Of a DNA stretch of 34,577 bases, positions 1-7,864 are shown piece after piece (the first letter of the stretch is position 1; each line of letters opens with the position of its first letter). Below the pieces are notes generated by a model. That model worked only from the letters and a program-made list of their open reading frames with translations. It did not search any database and had not been told where the DNA came from. Both the position numbers and the translations under genes were made by a program. This DNA comes from an uncultured Eubacteriales bacterium (GTDB lineage Bacteria > Bacillota > Clostridia > Oscillospirales > Oscillospiraceae), in NCBI GenBank assembly GCA_959602365.1, contig CAUGSS010000027.1, positions 1 through 34,577 of the forward strand, given 5' to 3'.

Positions 1-8
1 TTCGCTGC

Positions 9-193
9 GCTCAGGATGACAGGGGAGTAAATTATGCCCAGGGATGTCAGGGGAGCAAGTAATGCTCAGGACGATTTGGGAACAAATCACGCTCAGGGAT
101 GACTGGGGAACAAGTCATGCTCAGGACGACTGATAAACAGATAAATTCTAGGATAACAGGGGAGCAAATCACACCTAGGACGACAGGGGCAGG
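9..193. repeat. Imperfect tandem repeats, about 27 bp, seven copies
   Basis: Seven degenerate copies of a 25-29 bp unit lie head to tail (about 9-35, 36-63, 64-90, 91-118, 119-147, 148-172, 173-193). Each begins with a variant of GCTCAGGAYGAC and most continue GGGGARCAARTMAT. The first four alternate 27 and 28 bp. No convincing gene covers them, and the remaining sequence up to the promoter at about 326 holds nothing recognisable. The array may extend to the left of the window. Function unknown; it looks like intergenic repeat expansion. Confidence 0.7.
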
Positions 194-325
194 ATGATTT
201 CCGGGGGGACGGGAATGATCGGCCCCTGGCTGTCGGGAGAGGCGGTCAGGAGGGCCTGAAAACTGCCCAGATGGGCCGGGCATGGCGCCGGCCGGCAGAG
301 GCGCCGCGCCCGGGGCAGGGCCAAC

Positions 326-341
326 CTTACAAAAGTGTAAG
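326..341 (+). promoter_or_regulatory. Candidate BceR-type operator (inverted repeat)
   Basis: CTTACA-AAAG-TGTAAG is a perfect 6-bp inverted repeat with a 4-base spacer. It fits the TNACA-N4-TGTAA site described for BceR-like response regulators that control BceAB exporters, and such an exporter starts at 448. TGTAAG half-sites recur at 357-362 and 407-412. A -10-like TATCAT lies at 395-400 with no good -35, as expected for an activator-dependent promoter. The sensor/regulator pair is not in this window. Confidence 0.6.
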
Positions 342-447
342 TTTTCCCCGGCGAACTGTAAGCCAAAGTTAAGGCAGCGCGCCGGGGAAGCTGCTATCAT
401 AAAGCCTGTAAGCGAACCAAACTTTCGCAGATCGGAGGCAAAACCAT

Positions 448-1212
448 ATGTCACTTTTGGAAGTCAACAGCCTGCAGAAGATCTACACCACCCGTCTGGG
501 TGGCAGCAAGGTGCAGGCCCTGAAGAGCGTCACCTTCTCCGTGGAGGAGGGCGAGTTCGTAGCCATCATGGGCGAGTCCGGCTCCGGCAAGACCACCCTG
601 CTGAATATCCTGGCCGCCCTGGACCAGCCCACCGGGGGCCAGGTCAAGCTGAACGACCGGGACCTGACGGCCATCCGGGAGGCGGAGCTGGCCGCGTTCC
701 GCCGGCAGAACCTGGGTTTTGTGTTCCAGGACTTCAACCTGCTGGACACCTTCTCCCTGAAGGACAACATCCTGCTGCCCCTGGTGCTGGCGGGGCGCTC
801 CTGGCGGGAGATGGAGGACCGGCTGCTGCCCCTGGCCAAGAAGCTGGGCATTGAAAAGCTGCTGGAAAAGTACCCTTACGAGGTCTCCGGCGGCCAGAAG
901 CAGCGCGCCGCCGTGGCCCGGGCCCTGATCACCCACCCCCAGCTGGTGCTGGCCGACGAGCCCACCGGCGCCCTGGACTCCAAGGCGGCGGGAGAGCTGC
1001 TGCGGCTGTTTGAGGCGGTCAACCGGGACGGCCAGACCATTCTGATGGTCACCCACTCGGTGCAGGCGGCCAGCCACGCCGGCCGGGTACTGTTCATCAA
1101 GGACGGCACCGTCTTCCACCAGATCTACCGGGGGGACGCCACCGACGAGGAGCTGTATCAGAAGATCAGCGACACCCTGACCATACTGGCGACAGGCGGT
1201 GACCGGGCATGA
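448..1212 (+). CDS. bceA-like: BceA-like ABC transporter ATP-binding protein
   Basis: 254-residue ATPase of the MacB/BceA group, which powers the FtsX-type permease encoded next. Systems of this type usually protect against peptide antibiotics that act on the cell-wall lipid II cycle, and also signal to a dedicated sensor kinase. Walker A is GESGSGKT (42-49), the Q-loop follows FVFQDFNLL (about 91-99), the signature is VSGGQKQR (146-153) and Walker B with catalytic Glu is LVLADEPTG (166-174). The ATG at 448 has GGAGG about 9 bases upstream. The gene ends with an ATGA overlap into the permease, so the two are co-translated. A Bce-type operator sits upstream. The family assignment is firm; the antibiotic recognised cannot be told. 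Confidence 0.93.
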   Translation: MSLLEVNSLQKIYTTRLGGSKVQALKSVTFSVEEGEFVAIMGESGSGKTTLLNILAALDQPTGGQVKLNDRDLTAIREAELAAFRRQNLGFVFQDFNLLDTFSLKDNILLPLVLAGRSWREMEDRLLPLAKKLGIEKLLEKYPYEVSGGQKQRAAVARALITHPQLVLADEPTGALDSKAAGELLRLFEAVNRDGQTILMVTHSVQAASHAGRVLFIKDGTVFHQIYRGDATDEELYQKISDTLTILATGGDRA

Positions 1213-3227
1213 GACACCACCTCTATCTCCGGCTGGCGGTGGGCAACATCAAAAACAACCGCCGCTTCTACCTGCCCTTCCTGTTCACCGCGGCGCTGAC
1301 GGTGGTCTGCTTCTTCATCATGTCCTCCATCGGCGTCAACCAGACCCTCCCCGGCGGCAACACCGTGCAGATCGTCATGCACTTCGGCGTCATCATCGTG
1401 GGGCTGTTTAGCGTCATCTTCCTCTATTACACCAACAGCTTTCTGATCAAGCGGCGCAAAAAGGAGCTGGGCCTGTACAACATTCTGGGCCTGGAGAAGC
1501 GCCACATCGCCGCGGTGCTGACTCTGGAGACCCTGTTCAGCGCGCTGCTGTCCATCGGCTCCGGGCTGATCATAGGGGTGCTGCTGGACCGGCTGATGTT
1601 CCTGGTGCTGCGCAACCTGCTGGCCTTTGACGTCACCATGACCTACGCCTTCCACTGGCAGAGCGTGACCTGGACCGTCATCGTCTTCGCCGCCATCTTC
1701 CTGCTCCTGCTGCTGGCCAACCTGGTGCAGGTGGGCCGGGCAAAGCCCATCGAGCTGCTCCGGGGCGGCGAAGTGGGCGAGAAAGAGCCCCGGGTCAAAT
1801 GGCCCCTGGTGGTCATCGGCCTGCTGGCCCTGGGGAGCGGCTACTACATCGCCGTCACCACCGAGAGCGTGATCGCCGCCCTGGGCCTGTTCTTCGTGGC
1901 GGTGGTACTGGTTATCATCGGCACCTACTGCCTCTTCCTGGCCGGCAGCATCGCGGTGCTCAAGATGATGAAGCGGAACAAGGGCTACTACTACAAGGCC
2001 AGGCACTTCGTCAGCGTCTCAGGCATGCTCTACCGGATGAAGCAGAACGCCGTGGGGCTGGCCAACATCTGCATCCTGTCCACCATGGTACTGGTCACCG
2101 TGTCCACCACCGTCAGCCTCTACGGCGGGGTGACGGACATCCTGCGCAGCCGGTTCCCCTACGACATCGAGACCCACTTCTACAACGCCGCCGAGCCGGT
2201 CAAGGAATACGTCCGCACCGCCCTGAACGAGGAGGTGGAGGCGGCCGGGCTGGCGGTGACTGAGACAACGGACTACGAAACCCTGACCATCGCCCTGGTG
2301 ATGGACGGAAATACCTTGATCGCCGACAACTCCTCTGAGAACTACAGCCAGGGAGCCTATATCCAGTTCTTTACCCCGGAGGGCTATGCCGCGGCCACCG
2401 GTTACCAGGTGGGCGAGCTGGGGGAGCACGAGGTGGCCGTCTACGTCCAGGACGGGATGCTGCCCGAGTCCTTCAACCTGATGGGGGAGGACTACACCGT
2501 CAAAGAGTGGATGACGGTCGCCCCGGAGGACGGCGAGCTGGCCGGTTTCCTGGGCAACACCTTCTACATCGTGGTCCGGGACGACGTGGTGCTGGAGCGC
2601 ATCTACCAGGCCCAGCTGGCGGCGGACGGGGAGCACTACTATCCCAGCAGCATGGACTGGGAGTTCTCCGTCAACCTGTCGGGCACCGAGGCGCAGAAGG
2701 CGGCCCTGGCCGACCGGTTCCAGGCCCGCTTTGCGTCGAATCAGCTCACCCTGGCCGACGGCGGCAGCTACCCCATCGAATGGATCTACACCATCCGTCA
2801 GGACAACACCGCCGACGCCTACAGCCTCTACGGCAGCTTCCTCTTCCTGGGCATCCTGCTGGGGCTGCTGTTCCTGATGGCCACGGTGCTCATCATCTAC
2901 TACAAGCAGATCATCGAGGGCTATGACGACCGGGCCCGCTACCAGATCATGCGCCAGGTGGGCATGGACAAGAAGCTGATCTCCTCCTCGGTGCGCAGCC
3001 AGGTGCTGACCATGTTCCTGCTCCCCCTGGGCATGGCGGCGGTCCACCTCTGCTTCGCCTTCCCGCTGCTGACCCGGGTGCTCAAGGCCCTGATGCTGGA
3101 CAACGTCAGCGTCTTCTTCTGGTGCACCCTGATCACCTTCGCCGCCTTCGTGGTGGTCTATGTGCTGGTCTACGCGATCACCGCCCGGGTCTACTACCGC
3201 ACCGTCAGCCTCCAGGAGCGCCGGTGA
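1209..3227 (+). CDS. bceB-like: BceB-like ABC transporter permease (FtsX type)
   Basis: 672-residue membrane permease, close in length and plan to BceB of Bacillus (about 650 residues, ten membrane helices, one large outer domain). Hydrophobic segments occur near 22-42, 57-77, 105-127, 152-175, 198-215, 222-250 and 282-306. A hydrophilic region of roughly 230 residues (about 312-540) follows, the expected extracellular sensing domain between helices 7 and 8, then three helices near 541-563, 600-625 and 635-660. The motif around KRRKKELGLYNILG (81-94) is typical of the family. It starts in an ATGA overlap with the ATPase. Known BceB proteins bind a sensor kinase and detect the drug; that role here is inferred from architecture and operator. 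Confidence 0.92.
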   Translation: MRHHLYLRLAVGNIKNNRRFYLPFLFTAALTVVCFFIMSSIGVNQTLPGGNTVQIVMHFGVIIVGLFSVIFLYYTNSFLIKRRKKELGLYNILGLEKRHIAAVLTLETLFSALLSIGSGLIIGVLLDRLMFLVLRNLLAFDVTMTYAFHWQSVTWTVIVFAAIFLLLLLANLVQVGRAKPIELLRGGEVGEKEPRVKWPLVVIGLLALGSGYYIAVTTESVIAALGLFFVAVVLVIIGTYCLFLAGSIAVLKMMKRNKGYYYKARHFVSVSGMLYRMKQNAVGLANICILSTMVLVTVSTTVSLYGGVTDILRSRFPYDIETHFYNAAEPVKEYVRTALNEEVEAAGLAVTETTDYETLTIALVMDGNTLIADNSSENYSQGAYIQFFTPEGYAAATGYQVGELGEHEVAVYVQDGMLPESFNLMGEDYTVKEWMTVAPEDGELAGFLGNTFYIVVRDDVVLERIYQAQLAADGEHYYPSSMDWEFSVNLSGTEAQKAALADRFQARFASNQLTLADGGSYPIEWIYTIRQDNTADAYSLYGSFLFLGILLGLLFLMATVLIIYYKQIIEGYDDRARYQIMRQVGMDKKLISSSVRSQVLTMFLLPLGMAAVHLCFAFPLLTRVLKALMLDNVSVFFWCTLITFAAFVVVYVLVYAITARVYYRTVSLQERR

Positions 3228-3778
3228 ACGCGATGGTGGAATCCCATGTGCTGGTGGCGGGCATCCCCGCCATCTTCTGGGGGACGGACCGTCCACGGCG
3301 GCTCATCGCCGTCCACGGCTTCGGCGGCAGCAAGGGGGATGAGACCATCCGGCTGCTGGCCCGCCGGGCCGTCCCCCTGGGCTGGCAGGTGGTGAGCTGC
3401 GACCTGCCGGGCCACGGCAACCGCCGCCATCCCCTGTGCCCCTTCGTTCCCAAGCGGTGCGTGGAGGAACTGCGGCAGTTCTTCGCGGAAGTGGAGCGGG
3501 GGGAAACCGCCCTGTTTGCCCAGGGCGCCGGGGCCCAGTGGGCGCTGATGGCCTATCAGTCCGCCCCCCTCTCCCGGGCGCTGCTGCTCTCCCCCGCGGT
3601 AGGGCCCGGCCTGCCCCTGGCCCAGTGGCGGACCCCCACCGCCATCCTGGCCCTGCCCGGGGCGTGCGGATCCCCCTTCGGCCGCCCGGAGGACTTTGCG
3701 GAAAAATACCACTGCTCTTTTACTCCAGCGCCCAGGGCCGACGCCCTGGGGCCCTGGCTGAGCCGGATGCTGGGCTGA
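3224..3778 (+). CDS. Alpha/beta-hydrolase-fold protein lacking the nucleophile
   Basis: 184-residue soluble protein with an alpha/beta-hydrolase core: the oxyanion-loop motif HGFGGSKGD (31-39), then D-LPGHG (60-65). At the nucleophile elbow, where GxSxG is expected, it reads AQGAG (99-103), so the serine position is Gly101. The C-terminus shows no clear catalytic His. It is therefore probably inactive as a hydrolase, or binds a ligand or partner. The GTG start at 3224 is preferred over ATG 3233 because AGGAG lies 5 bases upstream and the GTG overlaps the stop of the permease (GTGA), implying translational coupling with the BceAB-like exporter. No specific function is recognised. Confidence 0.75.
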   Translation: MNAMVESHVLVAGIPAIFWGTDRPRRLIAVHGFGGSKGDETIRLLARRAVPLGWQVVSCDLPGHGNRRHPLCPFVPKRCVEELRQFFAEVERGETALFAQGAGAQWALMAYQSAPLSRALLLSPAVGPGLPLAQWRTPTAILALPGACGSPFGRPEDFAEKYHCSFTPAPRADALGPWLSRMLG

Positions 3779-3810
3779 GCCCCCAGCCCCCTGTCCCCGG
3801 GGAACATACA

Positions 3811-3845
3811 GGCGGACGGCAGCTTGCGCTGCCGTCCGCCTGAAT
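3811..3845. terminator. Rho-independent terminator, convergent genes
   Basis: A perfect 13-bp stem (3811-3823 with 3828-3840) closes a TTGC loop and is followed on the + strand by TGAATTTTTA. It ends the exporter operon and lies just past the stop of the convergent licD-like gene, which it may also serve. Confidence 0.85.
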
Positions 3846-3847
3846 TT

Positions 3848-4750
3848 TTATCCGATTTTGTCCCCGCCGCTCCGGGCACGGATCTGTTCCAGCGGGATGT
3901 CGGCATAGGGGCCGAAGTCCAGCTGATAGGGATAGTGGTTTTTCCGCTGCTCCACCGGGGGCATGGTCATATAGTCTCCGTACATCCTGGTCAGCGACTC
4001 ATCCAGCCCGTTGCCGAAGGGCAGTTCCAGATCCTCAAAGGGCAGCGTCTGCAATGGAAGCAGCTTGTCAACCTCCCACAGGTTCATATCCGGCGTGGTA
4101 TCGCAGAAGTAGGTCACCCGCCGGGTCTGGGGCGCATTCTGAAAACGGGTGCTGGCCTCAAGGCACCGGCCGGCGATCCAGCGCTTGGAGATACGGCACA
4201 CAACCATCGCCCCGTGGATGACCGCGGTGGCGGCATGGATCACCTTGGCCTTCCATCCCCGCACCGGCAGCACCGGGAAGGGAATGCTGCGCAAAATCAG
4301 CAGCTTGCTGAACAACCAGGCGTCCCGGCACTGCTTTTTGAACTGGCGCTCGTCGTCGCTGGCCTGATCGAAGGCATAGATGTCCAGAAAAATGCCCAGC
4401 TCACACCGAATATCCTTGAGCGCCTCTTCTCTGAATTTGGTCCCCCGGAGCATGAGCCTGGTGGTCATCAGCGGGAAATTGGGGTCCTCCTGGACATTCA
4501 TGACGATGTACTTCTCCCCCAGCTCCTGCTTCGCATAGCGGAGGAAGGCCTCGTAATCCGGCCGGAGCAGGCCCACGTCGATATCGTCATCCCAGGGGAT
4601 AAAGCCCTTATGGCGCACCGCGCCGATGCCGGTGCCCGCAAAGCCGAAACAGGTCAGGCCGTGCCTGCGGCACAGGGCCAGGAAATCCTCCAGGATCATC
4701 AGCTCCAGCTGCTGCACCCGCTGCAGGTCAGCGGCTTCATACTCTCTCAT
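3848..4750 (-). CDS. licD-like: LicD-family phosphotransferase
   Basis: 300-residue protein of the LicD/fukutin family, nucleotidyltransferase-fold enzymes that move phosphocholine or a similar phospho-substituent from a CDP carrier onto a surface glycan. The family core is plain near the N-terminus: GFAGTGIGAVRHKGFIPWDD with the acidic metal-binding run DDDIDVG just after, then RPDYEAF. The ATG at 4750 overlaps the stop of the upstream fusion gene (ATGA on the minus strand), so both enzymes are made together. An in-frame extension further upstream runs through the neighbouring gene in another frame and is rejected. The acceptor glycan is unknown, and no glycosyltransferase or capsule genes are in view. 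Confidence 0.88.
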   Translation of the reverse strand: MREYEAADLQRVQQLELMILEDFLALCRRHGLTCFGFAGTGIGAVRHKGFIPWDDDIDVGLLRPDYEAFLRYAKQELGEKYIVMNVQEDPNFPLMTTRLMLRGTKFREEALKDIRCELGIFLDIYAFDQASDDERQFKKQCRDAWLFSKLLILRSIPFPVLPVRGWKAKVIHAATAVIHGAMVVCRISKRWIAGRCLEASTRFQNAPQTRRVTYFCDTTPDMNLWEVDKLLPLQTLPFEDLELPFGNGLDESLTRMYGDYMTMPPVEQRKNHYPYQLDFGPYADIPLEQIRARSGGDKIG

Positions 4751-6576
4751 CGGCACGCTCCCTCTCCGGCCAGCTCCTGGCGCAGCGCCGCGATGAGCTG
4801 ATCGTTGTCCCGGCTGTCCCGCACCGCCAGGCGCAGATACTGCCGGCCGTCTCCCCCGACCTTGGCGGTCAGGTCTTTGACCAGGATGCTGTGGCCGATG
4901 AGCATGCGCCGGGTCAGCGCCCGGGCCGACACGCCGCCCAGCAGCTCCACCATAATATAGTTGGCCTGGGAGGGGATCACCCGAATGCCCGGCACCTCCG
5001 CCAGCGCCGCGGCAAACCTGGCCCGCTCGGCGCGGATGCGCTTCAGGGCCGCATTGTAATCTTTGGCGTACTTCTGCTCGATCTGCAGATAGCACTCGGC
5101 AAAGGAGTTGATATTCCAGATGGCCACGTCCCGCTTCAGCGCCCCGATCATCTGCACATCCCCGGAGGCCAGCACGCCCAGCCGCAGCCCGGGCACACCA
5201 TAGGACTTGGAGATGCTCTTCATCACATACAGCAGGGGATGCGCCTCCAGCAGGGGCTGCTCAATCAGCGTGCTGCTCTCCTCATCCGCGAAATCCACAA
5301 AGGATTCGTCCACGATCAGCCGAATCTGCCGCTCCTCCGCCCAGCGGATCAGCCGCAGCACCCCCTCCCTGGGGATGTAATTGCCCGTGGGGTTGTCCGG
5401 ATTGATCAGAATCAGGTTCTGGATCTCCCGGGTTCCGAAGAAGTCCATGAGGTCCTCGGCGGTATAGTGGAAGTCCTCATTCTCCGGGGTGAACACCACC
5501 GCCTCTCCGCTCCAGCGGTTTGGGTACTCCTCAAATGTGGGGCGCACCAAGCCGACCCGCCCGGACAGGCGGCTCATCAGGGACTTAATCAGCTCCGCCG
5601 CCCCATTTCCCACCAGGATCTGTTCCTGCCGCACGCCAAAATTCCGGGCCGCCAGCAGGGAATTGACCCGCATGCCGGAGGGATACTGGGTCAGCAGCTG
5701 CTCAAAATTGGATTTGAGCTCGTCGATCAGTTTCCTGGGCGGGAAATAGGGGTTGACCAGATAGCAGAAATCCTTCAGCCGGGGATAGCGCCAGTAGCCG
5801 CCATAACGCCCCTGGACCAGGGAGAGCCGCTGGTCCTCATCGGGAGCGAACATGGATTCCGCGATGTCCAGGTCCTGGACGTCGTCAATCTCGTACCACA
5901 TCTGTCCGTCCAGCTTTTTCGCCCGAATGCCCGGATCGTCCAGAATCGCGATCACCCGCAGCACCTGTTCATAGTACTCGTTGTTGCCCAGGGCCTTGCT
6001 GTAGGCCTCCAGGAAGGGGACATAGTGGGTCTGGGAAAAGTGCCTGCTGAACTTGTAGATGTTGACCGTCTTATAATACTCGTCCCGCTCCTCAAAGCGG
6101 AACTTTTTCCCGGGCACAAACTCCGTGATGCTGTCGTCCTCCGCCAATTTGACGCAGGTGCCGTCCATCCAGCTCTCATAGCGGTCCACCAGGGCCAGAG
6201 TATCCCTTTGGTCATTGACCAACAGGTCAATGACCTCATCTTCGAAGATGAGGTCCGACTCAAACAGCAGCGTATCCTCCCGGCAGAGCCAGTCCTTGGC
6301 CAGGGCCAGGGAATAGATGTTGTTGGTCTTGTCATAGATGGGATTTTCCACAAAGACAACAGGGGTCTGGAGGTCCAGGGTGCCGATGTAGTCCATCAGC
6401 TTTTGCCCCTGATAGCCCACAACGATAATCACCCGGCTCAGCTGCCGCCCCTCCAACTGGTGGAGCAGCCGGCTGATGAGGGTAACCCCATTCACCTGAA
6501 CCATACACTTGGTGTTGTCTCTGGTCAGCTCTTTCAGTCGCTTTCCCATGCCGGCGGCTAATATGACTGCCTGCAT
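4747..6576 (-). CDS. Fusion: LicC-like nucleotidyltransferase + PLP fold-I enzyme
   Basis: 609-residue two-domain protein. Residues 1 to about 240 form a sugar/choline-phosphate nucleotidyltransferase: LAAGMGKRL (6-14), then the acidic ESDLIFED (106-113) and WYEIDDVQDL (227-236), as in LicC-type CTP:phosphocholine cytidylyltransferases. Residues about 265-600 form a fold-I PLP enzyme of the HisC/CobD group: NPDNPTGN (392-399), PLP Asp423 in IVDES, and Schiff-base Lys457 in SISKSYGVPG. CobD-like members decarboxylate threonine- or serine-phosphate, so the fusion could make an aminoalcohol-phosphate and activate it as the CDP form for the LicD-like partner downstream. A transaminase role (for example making aminoethylphosphonate) is the main alternative. 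The ATG at 6576 is chosen because GGAGGAG ends 8 bases before it; the ATG at 6591 overlaps that ribosome site. Confidence 0.85.
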   Translation of the reverse strand: MQAVILAAGMGKRLKELTRDNTKCMVQVNGVTLISRLLHQLEGRQLSRVIIVVGYQGQKLMDYIGTLDLQTPVVFVENPIYDKTNNIYSLALAKDWLCREDTLLFESDLIFEDEVIDLLVNDQRDTLALVDRYESWMDGTCVKLAEDDSITEFVPGKKFRFEERDEYYKTVNIYKFSRHFSQTHYVPFLEAYSKALGNNEYYEQVLRVIAILDDPGIRAKKLDGQMWYEIDDVQDLDIAESMFAPDEDQRLSLVQGRYGGYWRYPRLKDFCYLVNPYFPPRKLIDELKSNFEQLLTQYPSGMRVNSLLAARNFGVRQEQILVGNGAAELIKSLMSRLSGRVGLVRPTFEEYPNRWSGEAVVFTPENEDFHYTAEDLMDFFGTREIQNLILINPDNPTGNYIPREGVLRLIRWAEERQIRLIVDESFVDFADEESSTLIEQPLLEAHPLLYVMKSISKSYGVPGLRLGVLASGDVQMIGALKRDVAIWNINSFAECYLQIEQKYAKDYNAALKRIRAERARFAAALAEVPGIRVIPSQANYIMVELLGGVSARALTRRMLIGHSILVKDLTAKVGGDGRQYLRLAVRDSRDNDQLIAALRQELAGEGACR

Positions 6577-6641
6577 GCTTCTCTCCTCCATTCAGCAGAT
6601 TTTACAAAAAATCCGCATTAGATTTAACATAAACTTTCTAT

Positions 6642-6647
6642 ATTGTA
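6642..6647 (-). promoter_or_regulatory. Weak candidate -10 for the fusion/licD operon
   Basis: On the minus strand TACAAT stands 65 bases before the chosen start of the fusion gene, in an AT-rich stretch that contrasts with the flanking genes. No good -35 sits at 16-18 bases, so the call is tentative. Confidence 0.3.
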
Positions 6648-6735
6648 CTCGCTTTCGACAGGAAAGTACATACCAAAAAGCTTTCCTTCGCAAATTTAAT
6701 ATTTTCTTTATCCCCGCCGCTCCGCCCGGAAGATG

Positions 6736-6764
6736 TGGCACGCCGGGGCCGGGCGTGTTATAAT
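6736..6764 (+). promoter_or_regulatory. Sigma-A promoter of the DMT transporter gene
   Basis: TATAAT at 6759-6764 with a poor -35 (TGGCAC, 6736-6741) 17 bases upstream. Transcription from here excludes start codons before about 6770 and supports the TTG start at 6829. A 7-bp hairpin in the leader (6788-6794 with 6803-6809, loop TTTGTTTT) has no U-tract. Confidence 0.6.
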
Positions 6765-6828
6765 AGCAGCATCTCAACGACAACATACGGCCCCTTTGTT
6801 TTGGGGCCGCCCTGGGAGGGATTCCCCC

Positions 6829-7773
6829 TTGTCCACACCAAAGCGCCCCCTGTTTGCCCGGGGCCCGGTGCTGTTTCTGGGCGCGCTGCTCTCCTGCGCC
6901 CTCTGGGGCAGCGCCATCCCCTGCATCAAGCTGAGCTATGACCTCTTCGGCATCGACACCGGAAACCCCGGCGCCCTGCTGCTCTTCGCCGGGCTGCGCT
7001 TCGCCCTGGCCGGGGCGCTGGTGCTGCTGGCGGGCTGCGCCCTGGAGCGCCGCCCCCTGCTGCCCGGGAAAGGGGACTGGCCCTCTATCCTAAAGGTCAG
7101 CCTGTTCCAGACAGTGCTGCAATACCTGTGCTACTACCTGGCCCTGCGCCACACCTCCGGGGTGGCCGCCTCCATACTGGTGGGGGCCAACTCCTTCTTC
7201 GCCATCCTGATCGCCGCCCTCTGCTTCCGCATGGAACGGCTCACCGCCGCCAAGCTGGCGGGCTGCATTGTGGGCTTCGCCGGGGTGGTGGTCAGCCAGC
7301 TGGGGAGCGGCGCCGGCGGATTCTCCTTCACCCTCCAGGGGGAGGGATTGATCCTGCTCAGCGCCCTCTCCGCCGCGGTGTCCGCCACCCTGATCCGCCG
7401 CTACTCCGCCCGGGTGTCCCCGGTGCTGCTCAGCGGCTGGCAGTTCCTGCTGGGCGGCGCCGCCCTGGCCCTGGCGGGCTGGACCATGGGGGGACGCTGG
7501 GCGGCCTCCTCCCCCGCCGCCGTGGGAATGCTGATCTATCTGGCCCTGGTGTCCGCCGTGGCCTACACCCTCTGGGGCTGCCTGCTGAAACACAACCCGG
7601 TGTCCCGGGTCACCATCTTCGGCTTCCTGACCCCGGTGTTCGGGGTGGTGCTCTCCGCCCTGCTGCTCTCGGAGGGAGGGGCCCTGGGCTGGAGCGCCCT
7701 GGGCGCTCTGGTCCTGGTCTGCGCGGGCATCCTGCTGGTCAACCGCCCGGCGGGGAGCGCGGCGGAGCAATAG
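6829..7773 (+). CDS. DMT-superfamily (EamA) permease
   Basis: 314-residue integral membrane protein of the drug/metabolite transporter superfamily, with two EamA repeats of about five helices each and a total length normal for the family. Family signatures seen are ALLSCALWGSAIPCIKLSY at the start of helix 1, RFALAGALVLLAGC in helix 2, and TSGVAASILVGANSFFAILIA at the end of repeat 1; repeat 2 ends in LTPVFGVVLSALLLSE. TTG is chosen as start because GGGAGGG lies 8 bases upstream and the promoter TATAAT at 6759 leaves earlier in-frame codons untranscribed. Such proteins export amino acids, purines or small drugs; the substrate cannot be predicted. Confidence 0.9.
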   Translation: MSTPKRPLFARGPVLFLGALLSCALWGSAIPCIKLSYDLFGIDTGNPGALLLFAGLRFALAGALVLLAGCALERRPLLPGKGDWPSILKVSLFQTVLQYLCYYLALRHTSGVAASILVGANSFFAILIAALCFRMERLTAAKLAGCIVGFAGVVVSQLGSGAGGFSFTLQGEGLILLSALSAAVSATLIRRYSARVSPVLLSGWQFLLGGAALALAGWTMGGRWAASSPAAVGMLIYLALVSAVAYTLWGCLLKHNPVSRVTIFGFLTPVFGVVLSALLLSEGGALGWSALGALVLVCAGILLVNRPAGSAAEQ

Positions 7774-7775
7774 CC

Positions 7776-7822
7776 TTTCAGGACAAAATATTCATGTTTT
7801 TTTCAGGACATTTTCATGAAAA
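7776..7822 (+). repeat. 25-bp-spaced direct repeat and palindrome at a promoter
   Basis: TTTCAGGACA occurs at 7776-7785 and again at 7801-7810, one repeat every 25 bp, each followed by an AT-rich stretch and TTCATG. TTTTCATGAAAA (7811-7822) is a perfect 12-bp palindrome within the promoter spacer. The layout suits a regulator site; nothing identifies the regulator. Confidence 0.45.
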
Positions 7823-7833
7823 CCTGTTATGAT
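7805..7833 (+). promoter_or_regulatory. Promoter of the small peptide/crotonase operon
   Basis: AGGACA (7805-7810), a 17-base spacer and an extended -10, TGTTATGAT (TATGAT at 7828-7833). It precedes the ribosome site AAGGAGG at 7851-7857. Confidence 0.6.
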
Positions 7834-7864
7834 ATAGGAAAGATCATACAAAGGAGGCACTTTC

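Noticed and set aside
3824..4801. Long open frame on the + strand opposite the LicD-like gene
   Set aside because: Antisense to a gene with clear family motifs; low-complexity composition rich in His, Gln and Pro; no ribosome site.
4891..6561. 556-codon open frame antisense to the fusion gene
   Set aside because: Mirror of a real gene's codon bias in a GC-rich genome; no recognisable motif.
4747..6576. Assignment of the fusion as a known phosphonate nucleotidyltransferase-transaminase (PntC type)
   Set aside because: The PLP domain looks like the HisC/CobD group rather than class V AEP transaminase, and no PepM or decarboxylase gene is in the window; kept only as an alternative.
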